NCBI RefSeq assembly: GCF_002937075.1
Contig: NZ_NHSJ01000138.1
Coordinates: forward strand, 1-64,000
Direction of reading: 5' to 3'
Length of the DNA: 64,000 bases
Source: Rhodoblastus sphagnicola
GTDB lineage: Bacteria > Pseudomonadota > Alphaproteobacteria > Rhizobiales > Beijerinckiaceae
How positions within the stretch are numbered: the stretch's first letter is position 1; each line of letters starts with the position of its first letter. The notes below the pieces were generated by a model. The model ran no database searches. It was given only the letters and a program-made list of their open reading frames with translations, and was not told where the DNA came from. This document shows positions 27,897-38,574 of this stretch, piece after piece. The translations under genes and the position numbers were made by a program.

Positions 27897-29303
27897 TTGA
27901 AACCTGCATCCGAGCGCAACGAGTCCGCCGCAATCGAGGCGCGCGCGCCCAAAAAGCTGTTCATAAAGTCCTTCGGCTGCCAGATGAACGTCTACGACGC
28001 CACGCGCATGGCGGATGTCCTGGCGCCCGAGGGATATGAAGAGACCGCGCAGCCCGAGCAAGCCGATCTCATCGTCCTGAACACATGCCACATCCGCGAA
28101 AGGGCCTCCGAAAAGGTGTTTTCGGAACTCGGCAAGCTGCGCGAACTCAAGGAAGACCGCAAGGCTCGGGGACAAACCACGCGCATCGCCGTCGCCGGCT
28201 GCGTCGCCCAGGCGGAAGGCGCCGAGATCCTGCGCAAGCAGCGCGCCGTCGATCTGGTCGTCGGCCCTCAGAATTATCACCGCTTGCCCGATCTGGTGCG
28301 CGAAAGCTTTATGGCCCCCGTCGTCGACACGGAATTTCCAGTCGAGGACAAGTTTGATTATCTGACGCCCCCGAGCGAAGAAAAAATCCGTGAGCGCGGC
28401 GTCTCCGCCTTTCTGACGGTGCAGGAAGGTTGCGACAAATTCTGTACGTTCTGCGTGGTGCCTTACACGCGTGGCGCCGAGGTTTCGCGTCCGGCGGCGA
28501 AAATCGTGGCGGAAGCCGAGGCTTTGGCGCGCGCGGGCGTTCGCGAGATCACCCTGCTCGGACAGAATGTCGACGCCTATCATGGGATGGGGGAAGACGG
28601 CGCGACCTGGTCGCTGGCGCGACTGCTGCGGCGTCTCGCGCGGATCGAGGGCGTTTTGCGGCTGCGGTTTACCACCAGCCATCCCAATGACATGACGGAT
28701 GACCTGATCGAGGCGTTCGCGGACCTGCCCGCCCTCATGCCGTTCCTGCATCTGCCGGTGCAGTCGGGATCGGATGCGATCCTCCGGGCGATGAATCGCG
28801 GCCACGGCGCCCGCGATTACACCAGCCTCATCGAAAAAATCCGCCGCGCGCGCCCGGATCTCGCCCTGTCCTCGGACTTCATCGTCGGCTTTCCCGGCGA
28901 GACGGAGGCCGATTTCCAGGCCACGCTCGATCTGATCGCCGAGGTTCGGTTCGCTTCGAATTTCTCATTCAAATATTCGCCTCGGCCGGGGACGCCGGGC
29001 GCCGAACTCGCGGACCAGGTGGACGAGGCCGTCAAGACCGAACGTCTGCATCGCCTTCAGGCGCTGGTCGAGAGCCAGCGTCAGCACTTCAACGCCAGTC
29101 TGGTCGGTCGGATCACGCCGGTGCTGTTCGAGAAGCCGGGGCGTCACGAGGGGCAGGTCGCCGGCAAGTCGCCTTACCTGCAACCGGTTCAAATCGATGG
29201 AAGCGTGGATTTGATCGGGCGGGAGGTTCTCGTCGAAATCATGCGGTGCGGGTCGAACTCCCTGTTTGGCCGCCTCGTCGAAACCCCGGAAAGGGCGATC
29301 TGA
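27897..29303 (+). CDS. miaB: tRNA i6A37 methylthiotransferase MiaB
   Basis: Radical-SAM enzyme adding a methylthio group to isopentenyl-A37 of tRNA. The 468-residue frame has a TTG start at 27897 (GAGGA lies about 12 bases upstream); no ATG fits. Motifs are [27 protein letters not shown] and AVAGCVAQ in the N-terminal cluster-binding domain, the radical-SAM CDKFCTFC, and a C-terminal TRAM domain. phoH starts on the base after its stop codon. The miaB-phoH-ybeY-corC-lnt run is a conserved alphaproteobacterial operon. Confidence 0.95.
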   Translation: MKPASERNESAAIEARAPKKLFIKSFGCQMNVYDATRMADVLAPEGYEETAQPEQADLIVLNTCHIRERASEKVFSELGKLRELKEDRKARGQTTRIAVAGCVAQAEGAEILRKQRAVDLVVGPQNYHRLPDLVRESFMAPVVDTEFPVEDKFDYLTPPSEEKIRERGVSAFLTVQEGCDKFCTFCVVPYTRGAEVSRPAAKIVAEAEALARAGVREITLLGQNVDAYHGMGEDGATWSLARLLRRLARIEGVLRLRFTTSHPNDMTDDLIEAFADLPALMPFLHLPVQSGSDAILRAMNRGHGARDYTSLIEKIRRARPDLALSSDFIVGFPGETEADFQATLDLIAEVRFASNFSFKYSPRPGTPGAELADQVDEAVKTERLHRLQALVESQRQHFNASLVGRITPVLFEKPGRHEGQVAGKSPYLQPVQIDGSVDLIGREVLVEIMRCGSNSLFGRLVETPERAI

Positions 29304-30332
29304 ATGACGGCTTCGCCAGATCGGGTCGCGGAGGCCGAACAGACGGTTTCGCTGGACGACAACCGCACGGCGTCAATGGTGTTCGGCCATTACGATCAAA
29401 ATCTCGCGCGCATCGAGCGGCGGTTGAACGTTTCCCTTAACGCCAACGGCAATCATGTCGTCATCAAGGGCGCGACCGAAGCGGTCGGTCACGCGCAGCG
29501 TGTGCTGCAAATTCTGTTCGAGCGCGCGCGCGCCGGGCAGCCGGCGACGCTTGGCGACGTTGACGGCGCGATGGAGGAATGCGCGTTGCAAGGTAGCCTG
29601 TTTCCCGGCGAAACGCCGGGGTCGCGCTCCAATTTCGAGCAGATCGCGACGCGCAAGAAAGGGGTGCGCGCGCGAACGAGCGCGCAGGATTTTTACATTC
29701 GCGAATTGAGACAACGCGAACTGGTGTTCGCGGCGGGGCCTGCCGGCACCGGGAAAACCTGGCTTGCGGTCGGACATGCGGTGTCCCTGCTCGAACAGGG
29801 CGCGGTGGAGCGCCTGATTCTGTCGCGTCCCGCCGTCGAGGCCGGCGAGAGGCTGGGCTTTCTTCCGGGCGACATGCGCGAAAAGGTCGATCCCTATCTG
29901 CGGCCGATCTACGACGCCCTGCAGGACTTCATGGACCCGCGCATGGTCGAGCGCGGCATGCAGACGGGCATGATCGAGGTCGCGCCGCTCGCCTTCATGC
30001 GTGGCCGCACTCTGTCCAACGCCTGCGTTCTGCTGGATGAGGCGCAAAATGCGACGACCATGCAGATGAAAATGTTCCTGACCCGCCTTGGCGAGGGGTC
30101 GCGCATGATCGTCACCGGCGATCCCAGCCAGACCGACCTGCCCGTGGGCCAGAAGTCCGGCTTGAGCGAGGCGATCACGCTGTTGTCGGGCCTTGAGGGC
30201 ATTGGCCACGTGACCTTCACCGAGGCCGATGTGGTCCGCCATGATCTGGTGCGACGTATCGTCGCTGCTTACGAAGGCGCCGACCGGCAGGCGAAGACGC
30301 CAAATCGCGGCTCCAAGGATTGGTCGTTATGA
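29304..30332 (+). CDS. phoH: PhoH-like ATPase
   Basis: A 342-residue cytoplasmic P-loop ATPase with an N-terminal KH-like region and the PhoH domain from about residue 130. Walker A is GPAGTGKTW and Walker B is [11 protein letters not shown], followed by [15 protein letters not shown]. The family is linked with RNA metabolism through its constant position next to ybeY. It starts immediately after miaB and its stop overlaps the ybeY start by four bases. Confidence 0.93.
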   Translation: MTASPDRVAEAEQTVSLDDNRTASMVFGHYDQNLARIERRLNVSLNANGNHVVIKGATEAVGHAQRVLQILFERARAGQPATLGDVDGAMEECALQGSLFPGETPGSRSNFEQIATRKKGVRARTSAQDFYIRELRQRELVFAAGPAGTGKTWLAVGHAVSLLEQGAVERLILSRPAVEAGERLGFLPGDMREKVDPYLRPIYDALQDFMDPRMVERGMQTGMIEVAPLAFMRGRTLSNACVLLDEAQNATTMQMKMFLTRLGEGSRMIVTGDPSQTDLPVGQKSGLSEAITLLSGLEGIGHVTFTEADVVRHDLVRRIVAAYEGADRQAKTPNRGSKDWSL

Positions 30333-30817
30333 ACCTGTCCGTCGAAACCAGCGTGGAATGCGACAGTTGGCGGTCAATCGCCAATCTCGATGCGTTGATC
30401 GGGCAATGCCTCGCGGCGGCTCTGGCCGAAACCGATGAGCGCTTGCGCGAGGGCGCCGAGGTCAGCCTGCTGTTTTGCGACGATGCGCGAATCCGCGCGC
30501 TGAACGCCCAGTTCAGGGGAATGGACAAACCGACCAATGTCTTGTCCTTTCCCGGGCCTGAACCGCTGGAGACCGCGCATGTGCTGGGCGACATCGCCAT
30601 CGCCTACGAGACGGTGGCGCGTGAGGCTGTGGAACAGGGCAAGGCGCTGCCGGACCACTTGTGTCATCTGATCGTTCACGGCTTTCTCCATCTTCTCGGC
30701 TACGACCACGAAACCGATGAGGAGGCCGAAGCCATGGAGGCCGATGAGGCGCGCGCGCTGCAAAGCATGGGAATCGCCGATCCTTACCGCGAACCTCCAA
30801 CTCCTGAAGGCCATTGA
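30329..30817 (+). CDS. ybeY: rRNA maturation endoribonuclease YbeY
   Basis: A 162-residue zinc-dependent RNase for 16S rRNA 3'-end processing and ribosome quality control. The family metal motif HGFLHLLGYDH is intact near residue 115, preceded by the NVLSFPGPEP and LGDIAIAYE segments. The ATG at 30329 overlaps the phoH stop (ATGA), which decides it over the TTG at 30320. Confidence 0.95.
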   Translation: MNLSVETSVECDSWRSIANLDALIGQCLAAALAETDERLREGAEVSLLFCDDARIRALNAQFRGMDKPTNVLSFPGPEPLETAHVLGDIAIAYETVAREAVEQGKALPDHLCHLIVHGFLHLLGYDHETDEEAEAMEADEARALQSMGIADPYREPPTPEGH

Positions 30818-30819
30818 CC

Positions 30820-31830
30820 ATGGGCGCGCCGGAACGCGACAGCGACGAATCCAATTTAGCCGAGCGAAGTTCGAGCCGCGGGTCGATTGTCGAACGCCTG
30901 CGCGCGATGTTCGGCCTTTCGGGCGCCTCCATCCGCGACGATATCGAGGACGCGTTGGAGGACGACGCGATTTCCGAGGATTTCAGCCCCTATGAACGGG
31001 AGATGCTGAAGAACGTCCTGGCGTTGCACGATCTCAAGGTCAGCGACGTCATGGTGCCGCGCGCGGACATTATTGCGATCCCCATCGAGTTGCAGTTGAG
31101 CGAGGTCCTCGCGACGTTTCGCACCGCCGGCCATTCCCGCCTGCCGGTTCATGGCGAAACGCTGGACGATCCGCGCGGCATGGTTCACATCCGCGATTTC
31201 GTGGATTTTGTCGCCTCTTCGGCGGAAAAGGCCCTGTTGGCGCCGCAGGGACAGGCGCAAGGCGAAGAGCGCGCCGCTTCCGGGCCGCGGTTCGTGCGCG
31301 TCGATCTTTCGGTTCGACTTGAGACCGCCGGAATCCTTCGGCCCGTTCTCTATGCGCCGCCCTCGATGCCCGCGCTCGACCTGCTCGTCAAGATGCAGGC
31401 GACGCGAACCCATATGGCCCTGGTCATCGACGAATACGGCGGCACCGACGGGCTGGTTTCCATTGAAGACATTGTCGAAATGATCGTCGGCGACATCGAG
31501 GACGAGCATGATCTCGACGAAAATCCAAAAATCGAATCTGTCGCGCCCGGCGTCTATGTCGCGGATGCGCGCGTTGGGCTGGAGGATGCGGCCGAGATCA
31601 CGGGACTCGATCTCACCAGATATGGCGAACAGGAAGAGGTCGATACGATCGGCGGGTTGGCGACGGCTTTCGCCGGAAGGGTTCCCATCCGTGGGGAGGT
31701 TGTGGCCAGTCCGGACAAGTCGTTCGAATTCGACATTCTCGACGCCGACCCGCGCCGGCTGAAAAAGCTCAAGATCCGCGCCATCGTGATGGACGCCGCG
31801 CGAAACCAGAAGGGCGAGGGCGAATCGTAA
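30820..31830 (+). CDS. CorC/TlyC-type CBS-domain protein
   Basis: A 336-residue cytoplasmic protein of the CorC/HlyC family, with a charged N terminus, a pair of CBS domains (about residues 60-205, VMVPRADIIAIP and DEYGGTDGLVSIEDIVE) and a C-terminal transporter-associated domain (about 240-325). Members are associated with magnesium/cobalt efflux. Unlike membrane-bound CNNM relatives it has no N-terminal membrane domain. The ATG at 30820 is preferred to the TTG at 30814, which overlaps ybeY. Confidence 0.9.
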   Translation: MGAPERDSDESNLAERSSSRGSIVERLRAMFGLSGASIRDDIEDALEDDAISEDFSPYEREMLKNVLALHDLKVSDVMVPRADIIAIPIELQLSEVLATFRTAGHSRLPVHGETLDDPRGMVHIRDFVDFVASSAEKALLAPQGQAQGEERAASGPRFVRVDLSVRLETAGILRPVLYAPPSMPALDLLVKMQATRTHMALVIDEYGGTDGLVSIEDIVEMIVGDIEDEHDLDENPKIESVAPGVYVADARVGLEDAAEITGLDLTRYGEQEEVDTIGGLATAFAGRVPIRGEVVASPDKSFEFDILDADPRRLKKLKIRAIVMDAARNQKGEGES

Positions 31831-31903
31831 AGCTCTTTTGCAAAACGCCCTGCTTTTTGCATTAGTGTCTCACCTGATTCGACCCCCTCGCCCCAGGAGC
31901 GCA

Positions 31904-33472
31904 ATGCTCTCTCTCTCGCAAAAGGTCATCCTTGCCGAAGGTTGGACGCGACGTCTGATCGCCTTCTTCGGCGGCGCCATTGGCGTGCTGGCGTTGGCGC
32001 CTTTCTCATTTTTCCCGGCGTTCTTCGTTCCCATGACCTTGGCCGTCTGGCTGATCGACGGCTCCTCGGGCGAAAGCCTCTGGGCCAGCCTGCGCCGCGC
32101 GGCGGGAGCCGGATGGTGGCTGGGATTCGGATATTTCGTCGCCGGACTGTGGTGGCTTGGCGTCGCCTTCCTGACGGATGCGGACCGGTTCGCCTGGGCC
32201 TTGCCGCTGGGCGTCGTCGGCCTTCCCGCCGGTCTGGCGATTTTCACAGGCCTGGGTTTTGCGCTGGCGCGTCTGCTTTGGTCTCCCGGCGCGGCGCGGA
32301 TTTTCGCCCTGGCCGCCGGACTGTCGGCCGCCGAATGGATCCGGGGTCACGTCCTGACGGGTTTTCCCTGGAACGACTTCGGCATGGCGCTCGGCGCCAA
32401 CCCGGTGTTCGCGCAATTTGCGTCCGTCGGCGGGCTCTACAGCCTGACGGTCTTGTCCGTCCTGCTGTTTTCCACGCCAGCCCTGTTTGGCGCGGGCAAA
32501 TCCAGTCGGCGCGTGTTGGTTGTGTCGCTGGCGGCGTTTCTCGCTCTCGCGCTCTTTGGCGCCGTGCGGTTGCAGGACAAGACCGATAGCGTGAAAGGCG
32601 TCAAGTTGCGGGTCATCCAGGCGAATGTCGCCAACGACGAGTTCCGCGTCGATCGCAAGGCGGAACTGCTGGAACGCTATCTGAAATTGTCGGATCGCTC
32701 CACGTCGCCACAAACCACGGGATTGTCCGACGTCACCCATGTGTTCTGGTCGGAATCGGTGTTTCCGTTTCTCCTGTCGCGCGATCCGGCTTCGCTCTCG
32801 ACCATCGCTTCGCGGATGCAGAACGCCATTCTGTTCGCGGGCGCCGCGCGGGCCGAAAGCGCGGGAGGGCATACGAAATATTTCAATTCGCTGGCTGTCA
32901 TCCAGCGGGGCGAAATCAAGGAATATTTCGACAAGATGCATCTCACGCCGTTTGGCGAGTATATGCCCTTCGCCAACGTGCTCGCGCGCGTCGGCCTCAC
33001 GCAATTCGCCTGGAGTCCGGGGGCGTTCGACGCGGGGCAATATTCGCGTGTCCTGACCGCGCCCGGATTGCCGGCGGTTTTTCCATTGATTTGCTATGAA
33101 TCGATATTTCCGGAGGAAGTCGCGGAACGTTTATCGGATCTCAACGCGCGCCCTGGAATGATGCTGAACGTCACGAACGACGGATGGTTTGGCGTCACGA
33201 CGGGTCCATATCAGCATTTGTCGCAGGCGCGGCTTCGCGCGATCGAGCAAGGTTTGCCCATGGCGCGCGCCGCCAATACGGGGGTATCGGCGATTATCGA
33301 TCCTTATGGACGACTGGTCGCCTCCACTTCCCTGGGCGTCGAAGCCGTGTTGGATGGAAGCTTGCCAAAAGCGCTTCCCGCGACTTTTTACTCGCAGCAT
33401 TGGCGTCTTGCGCCTGCTGTTGCATGGTTGATTGTTTTGGTCGGTGCTTTGATTCGTCCACGGAAAATTTGA
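31904..33472 (+). CDS. lnt: apolipoprotein N-acyltransferase
   Basis: Inner-membrane enzyme that adds the third acyl chain to lipoproteins. The 522 residues have about six N-terminal membrane helices, a periplasmic nitrilase-like domain and a final membrane helix (VAWLIVLVGAL). The catalytic triad is Glu284 (WSESVFP), Lys344 (FDKMHLTPFGEYMP) and Cys397 (PLICYES). AGGAG precedes ATG 31904. It follows corC by 73 bp. Confidence 0.96.
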   Translation: MLSLSQKVILAEGWTRRLIAFFGGAIGVLALAPFSFFPAFFVPMTLAVWLIDGSSGESLWASLRRAAGAGWWLGFGYFVAGLWWLGVAFLTDADRFAWALPLGVVGLPAGLAIFTGLGFALARLLWSPGAARIFALAAGLSAAEWIRGHVLTGFPWNDFGMALGANPVFAQFASVGGLYSLTVLSVLLFSTPALFGAGKSSRRVLVVSLAAFLALALFGAVRLQDKTDSVKGVKLRVIQANVANDEFRVDRKAELLERYLKLSDRSTSPQTTGLSDVTHVFWSESVFPFLLSRDPASLSTIASRMQNAILFAGAARAESAGGHTKYFNSLAVIQRGEIKEYFDKMHLTPFGEYMPFANVLARVGLTQFAWSPGAFDAGQYSRVLTAPGLPAVFPLICYESIFPEEVAERLSDLNARPGMMLNVTNDGWFGVTTGPYQHLSQARLRAIEQGLPMARAANTGVSAIIDPYGRLVASTSLGVEAVLDGSLPKALPATFYSQHWRLAPAVAWLIVLVGALIRPRKI

Positions 33473-33526
33473 CTTTAGGTAAACTATTATTGCAAATAGA
33501 CCGAAACGCTAGGACGGAAAAAAGCT

Positions 33527-33937
33527 GTGACCAAAGTCCCTAATCCAATCGATCGTCATGTCGGGGCGCGTGTTCGCATGCGCCGGATGATGATCGGCAT
33601 GAGCCAGGAAAAATTGGGCGAATCCTTGGGGCTGACTTTCCAGCAGGTGCAGAAATACGAAAAAGGCACCAATCGGATCAGCGCGAGCCGGCTACAGCAA
33701 ATTTCCGAAACCTTGAACATCCCTCTGGCTTATTTCTTCAAGGGCGCTCCCGTTTCAGAAGGGTCCCCGAACGCAGGCTTCGCGGAAGGCAATCCGGAGG
33801 AGGGTTACGCCAGCGACTTCGTGATGACCGCCGAAGGTCTCAGCCTTAATCGCGCCTTCGCGCGCATCACCGATGCAAAAATCCGCAAGCGTATTGTCGA
33901 TCTTATCGTCGCGCTCGCCGAGGGCGAGGGCGCATAA
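33527..33937 (+). CDS. XRE-family transcriptional regulator (PraR-like by position)
   Basis: A 136-residue DNA-binding protein with a GTG start. The Cro/CI helix-turn-helix covers residues 9-70, including [35 protein letters not shown] and [10 protein letters not shown]. The C-terminal half is acidic and then helical ([21 protein letters not shown]). A regulator in this lnt-metK interval is a constant of Rhizobiales, and some members, such as PraR, control biofilm and quorum-related genes. The name PraR is by analogy and is not certain. Confidence 0.9.
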   Translation: MTKVPNPIDRHVGARVRMRRMMIGMSQEKLGESLGLTFQQVQKYEKGTNRISASRLQQISETLNIPLAYFFKGAPVSEGSPNAGFAEGNPEEGYASDFVMTAEGLSLNRAFARITDAKIRKRIVDLIVALAEGEGA

Positions 33938-33984
33938 GCTGCTGCTGAGCTGTTCGTTTTATCGAACGAAAACGCGGCAAAGGC

Positions 33985-34012
33985 TTGACGAAAAGAACGC
34001 TCGGCTTATAGG
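33985..34012 (+). promoter_or_regulatory. sigma-70-like promoter for metK
   Basis: TTGACG at 33985-33990 and TATAGG at 34007-34012 are separated by 16 bases. They lie about 75 bp upstream of the metK start, giving a short leader. No SAM-II riboswitch consensus was recognised in the leader, although such elements are common upstream of methionine genes in alphaproteobacteria. Confidence 0.6.
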
Positions 34013-34085
34013 TTCGATCGGACGAGAGCGACGAGCAATTCGGCGATCGGCCAGAGACCGGTCGTGCTTATCAAGGAGATGCGTT

Positions 34086-35282
34086 GTGGCGCGCAGCGAT
34101 TATCTGTTCACGAGTGAATCTGTTTCCGAAGGACATCCGGACAAGGTCGCGGATCGTATTTCCGATGAAATCGTTGATCTGTTTTATCGCGAAGGCGCCA
34201 AGGCGGGACTCGACCCGTTTCAGATCCGCGTCGCCGCTGAAACCCTGGTGACGACCAACCGCGTCGTGATCGCCGGCGAGGTGCGCGGCCCCGAAATCTC
34301 GCACGCCCAGATCGAACAGGTCGTCCGCGACGCGATCAAGGATATCGGCTACGAACAGGCCGGCTTCCATTGGAAAAACGCGCAAATCGAAATTCTCCTC
34401 CATGCCCAGTCGGCCGATATCGCCCAGGGCGTGGACGCCGCCGGCAACAAGGACGAGGGCGCGGGCGACCAGGGCATCATGTTCGGTTACGCGACCAATG
34501 AAACCGAGTCGCTGATGCCGGCGCCGATTCATTATTCCCACAAGATTCTGGAAGTGCTGGCCGAGGCGCGCAAGGCCGGCAAGGGCGATGCGGCCAAACT
34601 CGGCCCGGACGCCAAGAGCCAGGTCACCGTCAAATATGTCGGCGGCAAGCCGGTCGGAGTCACGCAGATCGTTCTGTCGACGCAGCATGTCGATGAGGAT
34701 CTGGACTCCGCGGACGTTCGTCGCATTGTCGAGCCCTATATCGTCGCCACTCTGCCCAAGGGCTGGATCACCGAGGCCACGGTCTGGCACGTCAATCCCA
34801 CCGGCAAGTTCGTGATCGGCGGACCCGATGGCGACACGGGCCTCACCGGGCGCAAGATCATTGTGGACACTTACGGCGGAGCGGCGCCGCACGGCGGCGG
34901 CGCCTTCTCCGGCAAGGATCCGACCAAGGTGGACCGTTCGGCCGCCTATGCGGCGCGCTATCTCGCGAAAAACGTCGTCGCGGCCGGTCTTGCGGATCGC
35001 GTCACCATCCAGCTGTCCTATGCGATCGGCGTGGCCGAACCGCTGTCGATTTATGTCGATGCCCACGGCACCGGCAAGGTGGACGAAGCCAAGCTCGAAG
35101 AGGTTCTGTTCAAGATCGTGCGGCTGTCGCCGCGCGGCATCCGCGAACATCTCCAGTTGAACCGCCCGATCTACGCGCGCACCTCGGCTTACGGCCATTT
35201 TGGCCGCCAGCCCGACGCCGACGGCGGCTTCACCTGGGAAAAGACCGACCTCGTGGATCGCCTCAAGGCGCATTTCGCCTGA
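34086..35282 (+). CDS. metK: S-adenosylmethionine synthetase
   Basis: Makes S-adenosylmethionine from methionine and ATP, feeding the methyltransferases and radical-SAM enzymes in this window. The 398 residues begin at GTG 34086 with AAGGAG six bases upstream. Motifs are [32 protein letters not shown] and [19 protein letters not shown]. trmB starts 14 bp downstream. Confidence 0.97.
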   Translation: MARSDYLFTSESVSEGHPDKVADRISDEIVDLFYREGAKAGLDPFQIRVAAETLVTTNRVVIAGEVRGPEISHAQIEQVVRDAIKDIGYEQAGFHWKNAQIEILLHAQSADIAQGVDAAGNKDEGAGDQGIMFGYATNETESLMPAPIHYSHKILEVLAEARKAGKGDAAKLGPDAKSQVTVKYVGGKPVGVTQIVLSTQHVDEDLDSADVRRIVEPYIVATLPKGWITEATVWHVNPTGKFVIGGPDGDTGLTGRKIIVDTYGGAAPHGGGAFSGKDPTKVDRSAAYAARYLAKNVVAAGLADRVTIQLSYAIGVAEPLSIYVDAHGTGKVDEAKLEEVLFKIVRLSPRGIREHLQLNRPIYARTSAYGHFGRQPDADGGFTWEKTDLVDRLKAHFA

Positions 35283-35296
35283 AGTCAGACTGAATC

Positions 35297-35995
35297 GTGA
35301 TCGATCCGCCGGCCGCCGCAAGGCGCGAGTCCAGCTTTTTCGGGCGCCGCAAGGGCAAGACCTTGCGCGCCTATCAGGCGGGCTTGATGGAAACCTTGCT
35401 GCCGAACGTGCGGGTCGATCTCTCGGCTCCCGTCGCCAACCCATCCGCGCTGTTTTCCGGCGCTCCCGATGATTTGCGGCTGGAAGTCGGTTTTGGCGGC
35501 GGCGAGCATTTGGCCGCCGACGCCCTGTCGAACCCCGGCCGAGGCTATATTGGCTGCGAACCGTTCGTAAACGGCGTGGCCAAATTGATGGCCCAGATCG
35601 CGGCCCAGGATTTGCGCAACATTCGGGTCCACCCCGGCGACGCCGGAGACATGATCGACGCCTTGCCGGCGGCGAGCCTGTCCGGCGCCTGCATTCTCTA
35701 TGCCGACCCCTGGCCGAAACGTCGCCACCGCGAGCGGCGCTTCGTGTCCGATCAAATGCTCACCCGCCTCGCCCGCGTCATGCGTTCCGGCGCGGAATTG
35801 CGTTTCGCATCGGATATCGACGATTATGTCGGCTGGACGCTCGCGCGCATCCTGCGATCGCCGGATTTTGTCTGGCCGGCGCAAAGCGAGGCCGAATGGC
35901 TGGCGCCATGGCCCGAATGGAGCGGCACGCGCTACGAGGCCAAGGCCTTGCTCGAAGGTCGGCGTCCCGTCTATCTCACCTTCATTCGGCGCTGA
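35297..35995 (+). CDS. trmB: tRNA (guanine-N7-)-methyltransferase
   Basis: Methylates G46 in tRNA using SAM. The 232-residue protein starts with GTG at 35297 (family-typical FFGRRKGKTLRAYQ near residue 10). The SAM site is EVGFGGGEHL and the catalytic/binding segment is YADPWPKRRHRERRFV. It directly follows metK as in other Rhizobiales and converges on a metallopeptidase gene. Confidence 0.95.
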   Translation: MIDPPAAARRESSFFGRRKGKTLRAYQAGLMETLLPNVRVDLSAPVANPSALFSGAPDDLRLEVGFGGGEHLAADALSNPGRGYIGCEPFVNGVAKLMAQIAAQDLRNIRVHPGDAGDMIDALPAASLSGACILYADPWPKRRHRERRFVSDQMLTRLARVMRSGAELRFASDIDDYVGWTLARILRSPDFVWPAQSEAEWLAPWPEWSGTRYEAKALLEGRRPVYLTFIRR

Positions 35996-36012
35996 CGCCA
36001 GAGTGTTTTATC

Positions 36013-36816
36013 TTAACGCGAACCGGTCTCCGCTTCGCTTGAAAACGCTTTGGATCCCTTGCGGCCGTAACGATGCAATTGCGCGCCATAAAGCTTGAGC
36101 CAGGCTTCGGCCTTGGCGGTCGCCGGACACAGGGTTTTCGTCAAGCTCCAGAATTGATCGGAATGGTTGTGGTGGCGCAAATGCGCCATTTCATGCGCGA
36201 CCAGATAATCCAGCACGAAGGGCGGCGCCAGGATCAGGCGCCACGAGAAATTCAGCGCGCCCTTGGCGGAACACGATCCCCACCGACTCGTCGTGTCCTT
36301 CAAGCTGATGGAAATCGGCGCGCGTCCGACGGCGGCGACATGGCGGCGCGCCGCATCTTCGATCTCGCGCCGCGCTTCGCGTCGGAAAAAATCGGTGATT
36401 CGCCGTTCGAAATGCGCGGGGTCGCCGTTGGCGCAAATGGCGGCGGGCGTCCGCGACGCGTCGATCCAGACCGGACCGGCTCCGGCCATGGGTCTGGCGT
36501 GATCGCAGTGAACCAACATATGCGGCGCGCCGCGAAACGGGATCTCAACGTCCGGGTCAAAAGACTGGCGATCGGGCAGGCGCGCCAGCCTGTGCGCGAT
36601 CCATTCGGCGTGGCGTTGCACAAAACCCTCGGCGTCGCGCAGGTTCGAGCGCGCCGGCATGGTCAAAACGACATCCCGCGTCGCCGCGCGCACGCGCAGC
36701 GTGAAGCGCCGCGCCGACGCCAATCTCTTGATGGCGACGCGAAAGCGACGGTCTTGATGAACGACGAACAGTTCATCGACGGGTTTGGCGCGAAGCCCGA
36801 ATTTCAGATTCAGCAT
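36013..36816 (-). CDS. YgjP-like zinc metallopeptidase (DUF45/SprT-type)
   Basis: A 267-residue cytoplasmic protein with a zinc HExxH site in VAHEMAHLRHHNHSDQFW and an upstream family segment DTTSRWGSCSAKGALNFSWR. These identify the YgjP/DUF45 metal-dependent hydrolase family, related to SprT and M48-type peptidases. The ATG at 36816 lies 26 bp after the mutM stop; a TTG overlapping the mutM stop (36846) is an alternative, adding ten residues. Cellular substrate is unknown. Confidence 0.87.
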   Translation of the reverse strand: MLNLKFGLRAKPVDELFVVHQDRRFRVAIKRLASARRFTLRVRAATRDVVLTMPARSNLRDAEGFVQRHAEWIAHRLARLPDRQSFDPDVEIPFRGAPHMLVHCDHARPMAGAGPVWIDASRTPAAICANGDPAHFERRITDFFRREARREIEDAARRHVAAVGRAPISISLKDTTSRWGSCSAKGALNFSWRLILAPPFVLDYLVAHEMAHLRHHNHSDQFWSLTKTLCPATAKAEAWLKLYGAQLHRYGRKGSKAFSSEAETGSR

Positions 36817-36842
36817 GGCCGCGGACTTGAGTCCCGATTCGA

Positions 36843-37691
36843 TCAACCTTGGCAGTTTGGACAATAGAACGTCGAGCGCCCATTTTGCGCGCGTCGGATG
36901 ATTGTTCCGCGACAATCGGGGTTGGCGCAAGCCTGACCTTCACGATCGTAGACACGAAAATTGTGTTGAAAATAGCCGAGCGCGCCATCGGCCTGGCGAT
37001 GGTCGCGCAAGGAAGAGCCTCCGGCTTCGATCGCCTCGCGCAGCACCGCGCGCACCGTCCGGGCGAGTATTTCGCTGGCGGCGCCGGTCAAGCCGCCGGC
37101 CGCGCGCAAGGGGGAAAGCCCTGCGCGGTGCAGCGCCTCGCACACATAGATGTTGCCGAGGCCGGCGACATTGCGCTGGTCGAGCAACGCCGCTTTCAGC
37201 GAGGTCGTCTTGCCCGCGAACAGGCGCGCCAGCGTCTGTCCGCTGAAATCATTGGACAAGGGTTCGACGCCCAGACCGACAAAAAACGGATGTTCCGCCA
37301 ATGTGTCGGTTGCGGCCAGCGTCATGAAGCCGAAACGACGGGGATCGTTGTAGGTGAGGCAGCCTGTTTCAAGGGAGATGACGACGTGATCGTGCGCCGG
37401 ATTCTTGTCGCGCGGGAATTTGAAAGCCCCGATAGCTCCGGCTTCCATGCGAAAGGAACCGCTCATGCCCAGATGCGCGATGAGAACCTGATCGTCGTCG
37501 AGCATCGCCAGCAGATATTTGGCGCGGCGGTTGAGGGCGACAATTCGTCGCCCCTCGAGGCGGCCCGCGAAATGCTCGGGAAAGGGAAACCGCAAGTCCT
37601 TGCGCCGCAACTCGACCCGCACAATGCGCGAACCGACCAGAAACGGCGCCAGGCCCTGACGCACTGTTTCGACTTCGGGCAGTTCCGGCAT
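36843..37691 (-). CDS. mutM: formamidopyrimidine-DNA glycosylase
   Basis: Excises oxidised purines such as 8-oxoguanine and cleaves the abasic site. The 282 residues start with the invariant MPELPEVE, with Pro2 as the Schiff-base nucleophile and Glu3. The lesion-loop region and the C-terminal zinc finger (CANPDCRG...FYCPNCQ) are intact. It is divergent from ubiE across an 87-bp spacer that must hold both promoters. Confidence 0.97.
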   Translation of the reverse strand: MPELPEVETVRQGLAPFLVGSRIVRVELRRKDLRFPFPEHFAGRLEGRRIVALNRRAKYLLAMLDDDQVLIAHLGMSGSFRMEAGAIGAFKFPRDKNPAHDHVVISLETGCLTYNDPRRFGFMTLAATDTLAEHPFFVGLGVEPLSNDFSGQTLARLFAGKTTSLKAALLDQRNVAGLGNIYVCEALHRAGLSPLRAAGGLTGAASEILARTVRAVLREAIEAGGSSLRDHRQADGALGYFQHNFRVYDREGQACANPDCRGTIIRRAQNGRSTFYCPNCQG

Positions 37692-37778
37692 CTCTTTCCC
37701 TTCAGTTTACGCGACAAACAGAATAAATAGCCAGTGAGCGAAGGGCGCGCTATGGTCCCGCGCGCAGAAGAGGTTCCT

Positions 37779-38561
37779 ATGACTGACGTCAAATCGTCCA
37801 ACAGCGAGACAAGCGACAAGCAGACCCATTTCGGGTTTTCCGAAGTTCCGCTCGATGAGAAACAGGGTCTGGTCGACGACGTCTTCCATAAGGTGGCGCA
37901 GCGTTACGACATCATGAACGACCTTATGTCGGGCGGACTCCACCGCATCTGGAAGGATATCTTCGTCTCGCGCGTGCATCCCTCGAAAAATGCGCCGTTC
38001 AACCATCTCGACGTCGCCGGCGGAACGGGCGATATCGCCTTTCGCGTCGTCCAGGCCGGCGGTCCCAAGACGAAAGTGACCGTGCTCGACATCAACGGCG
38101 ACATGCTGGCCGTTGGACGCGAACGCGCGCAGGCCAAGGGTCTGGCGGATCGCCTGGACTTTGTCGAGGCCAATGCGGAATCCCTGCCGTTCGAGGACGG
38201 CGAATTCGACGCCTATACCATCGCCTTCGGCATCCGCAACGTGCCGCGCATCGACCGCGCGCTCGCCGAAGCCTATCGTGTGCTCAAGCGCGGCGGCAAG
38301 TTCCTTTGCCTGGAGTTCTCGCAGGTCGAGGCCCCCGCGCTCGCCAAGATCTACGAATCCTATTCCTTTTCCGTGATCCCCGCCATCGGGCGTCTGGTCA
38401 CCGGCGACGGCGAACCCTATCGCTATCTGGTGGAATCGATCCGTCAGTTTCCCGCCGCCGAGGATTTCGCCGCCATGATCGAAACCGCCGGGTTCCAGCG
38501 CGTTTCCTTCACGCGGTTGACCGGCGGCGTCGTCGCGATCCATTCCGGCTGGAAGCTTTGA
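37779..38561 (+). CDS. ubiE: ubiquinone/menaquinone C-methyltransferase UbiE
   Basis: SAM-dependent methylation of the benzoquinol ring in quinone synthesis. The 260 residues have [21 protein letters not shown] and the SAM motif [13 protein letters not shown], plus the family signatures AFGIRNV and the [15 protein letters not shown] segment. The ATG at 37779 after GAAGAGG is chosen; the longer frame from 37734 lacks support. ubiB starts 13 bp downstream. Confidence 0.96.
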   Translation: MTDVKSSNSETSDKQTHFGFSEVPLDEKQGLVDDVFHKVAQRYDIMNDLMSGGLHRIWKDIFVSRVHPSKNAPFNHLDVAGGTGDIAFRVVQAGGPKTKVTVLDINGDMLAVGRERAQAKGLADRLDFVEANAESLPFEDGEFDAYTIAFGIRNVPRIDRALAEAYRVLKRGGKFLCLEFSQVEAPALAKIYESYSFSVIPAIGRLVTGDGEPYRYLVESIRQFPAAEDFAAMIETAGFQRVSFTRLTGGVVAIHSGWKL

Positions 38562-38574
38562 GGTCGAAATTTAC

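Noticed and set aside
33938-34085. Possible SAM riboswitch before metK
   Set aside because: The leader shows a promoter and a small GTTCG/CGAAC hairpin but none of the conserved SAM-II core that I would expect.
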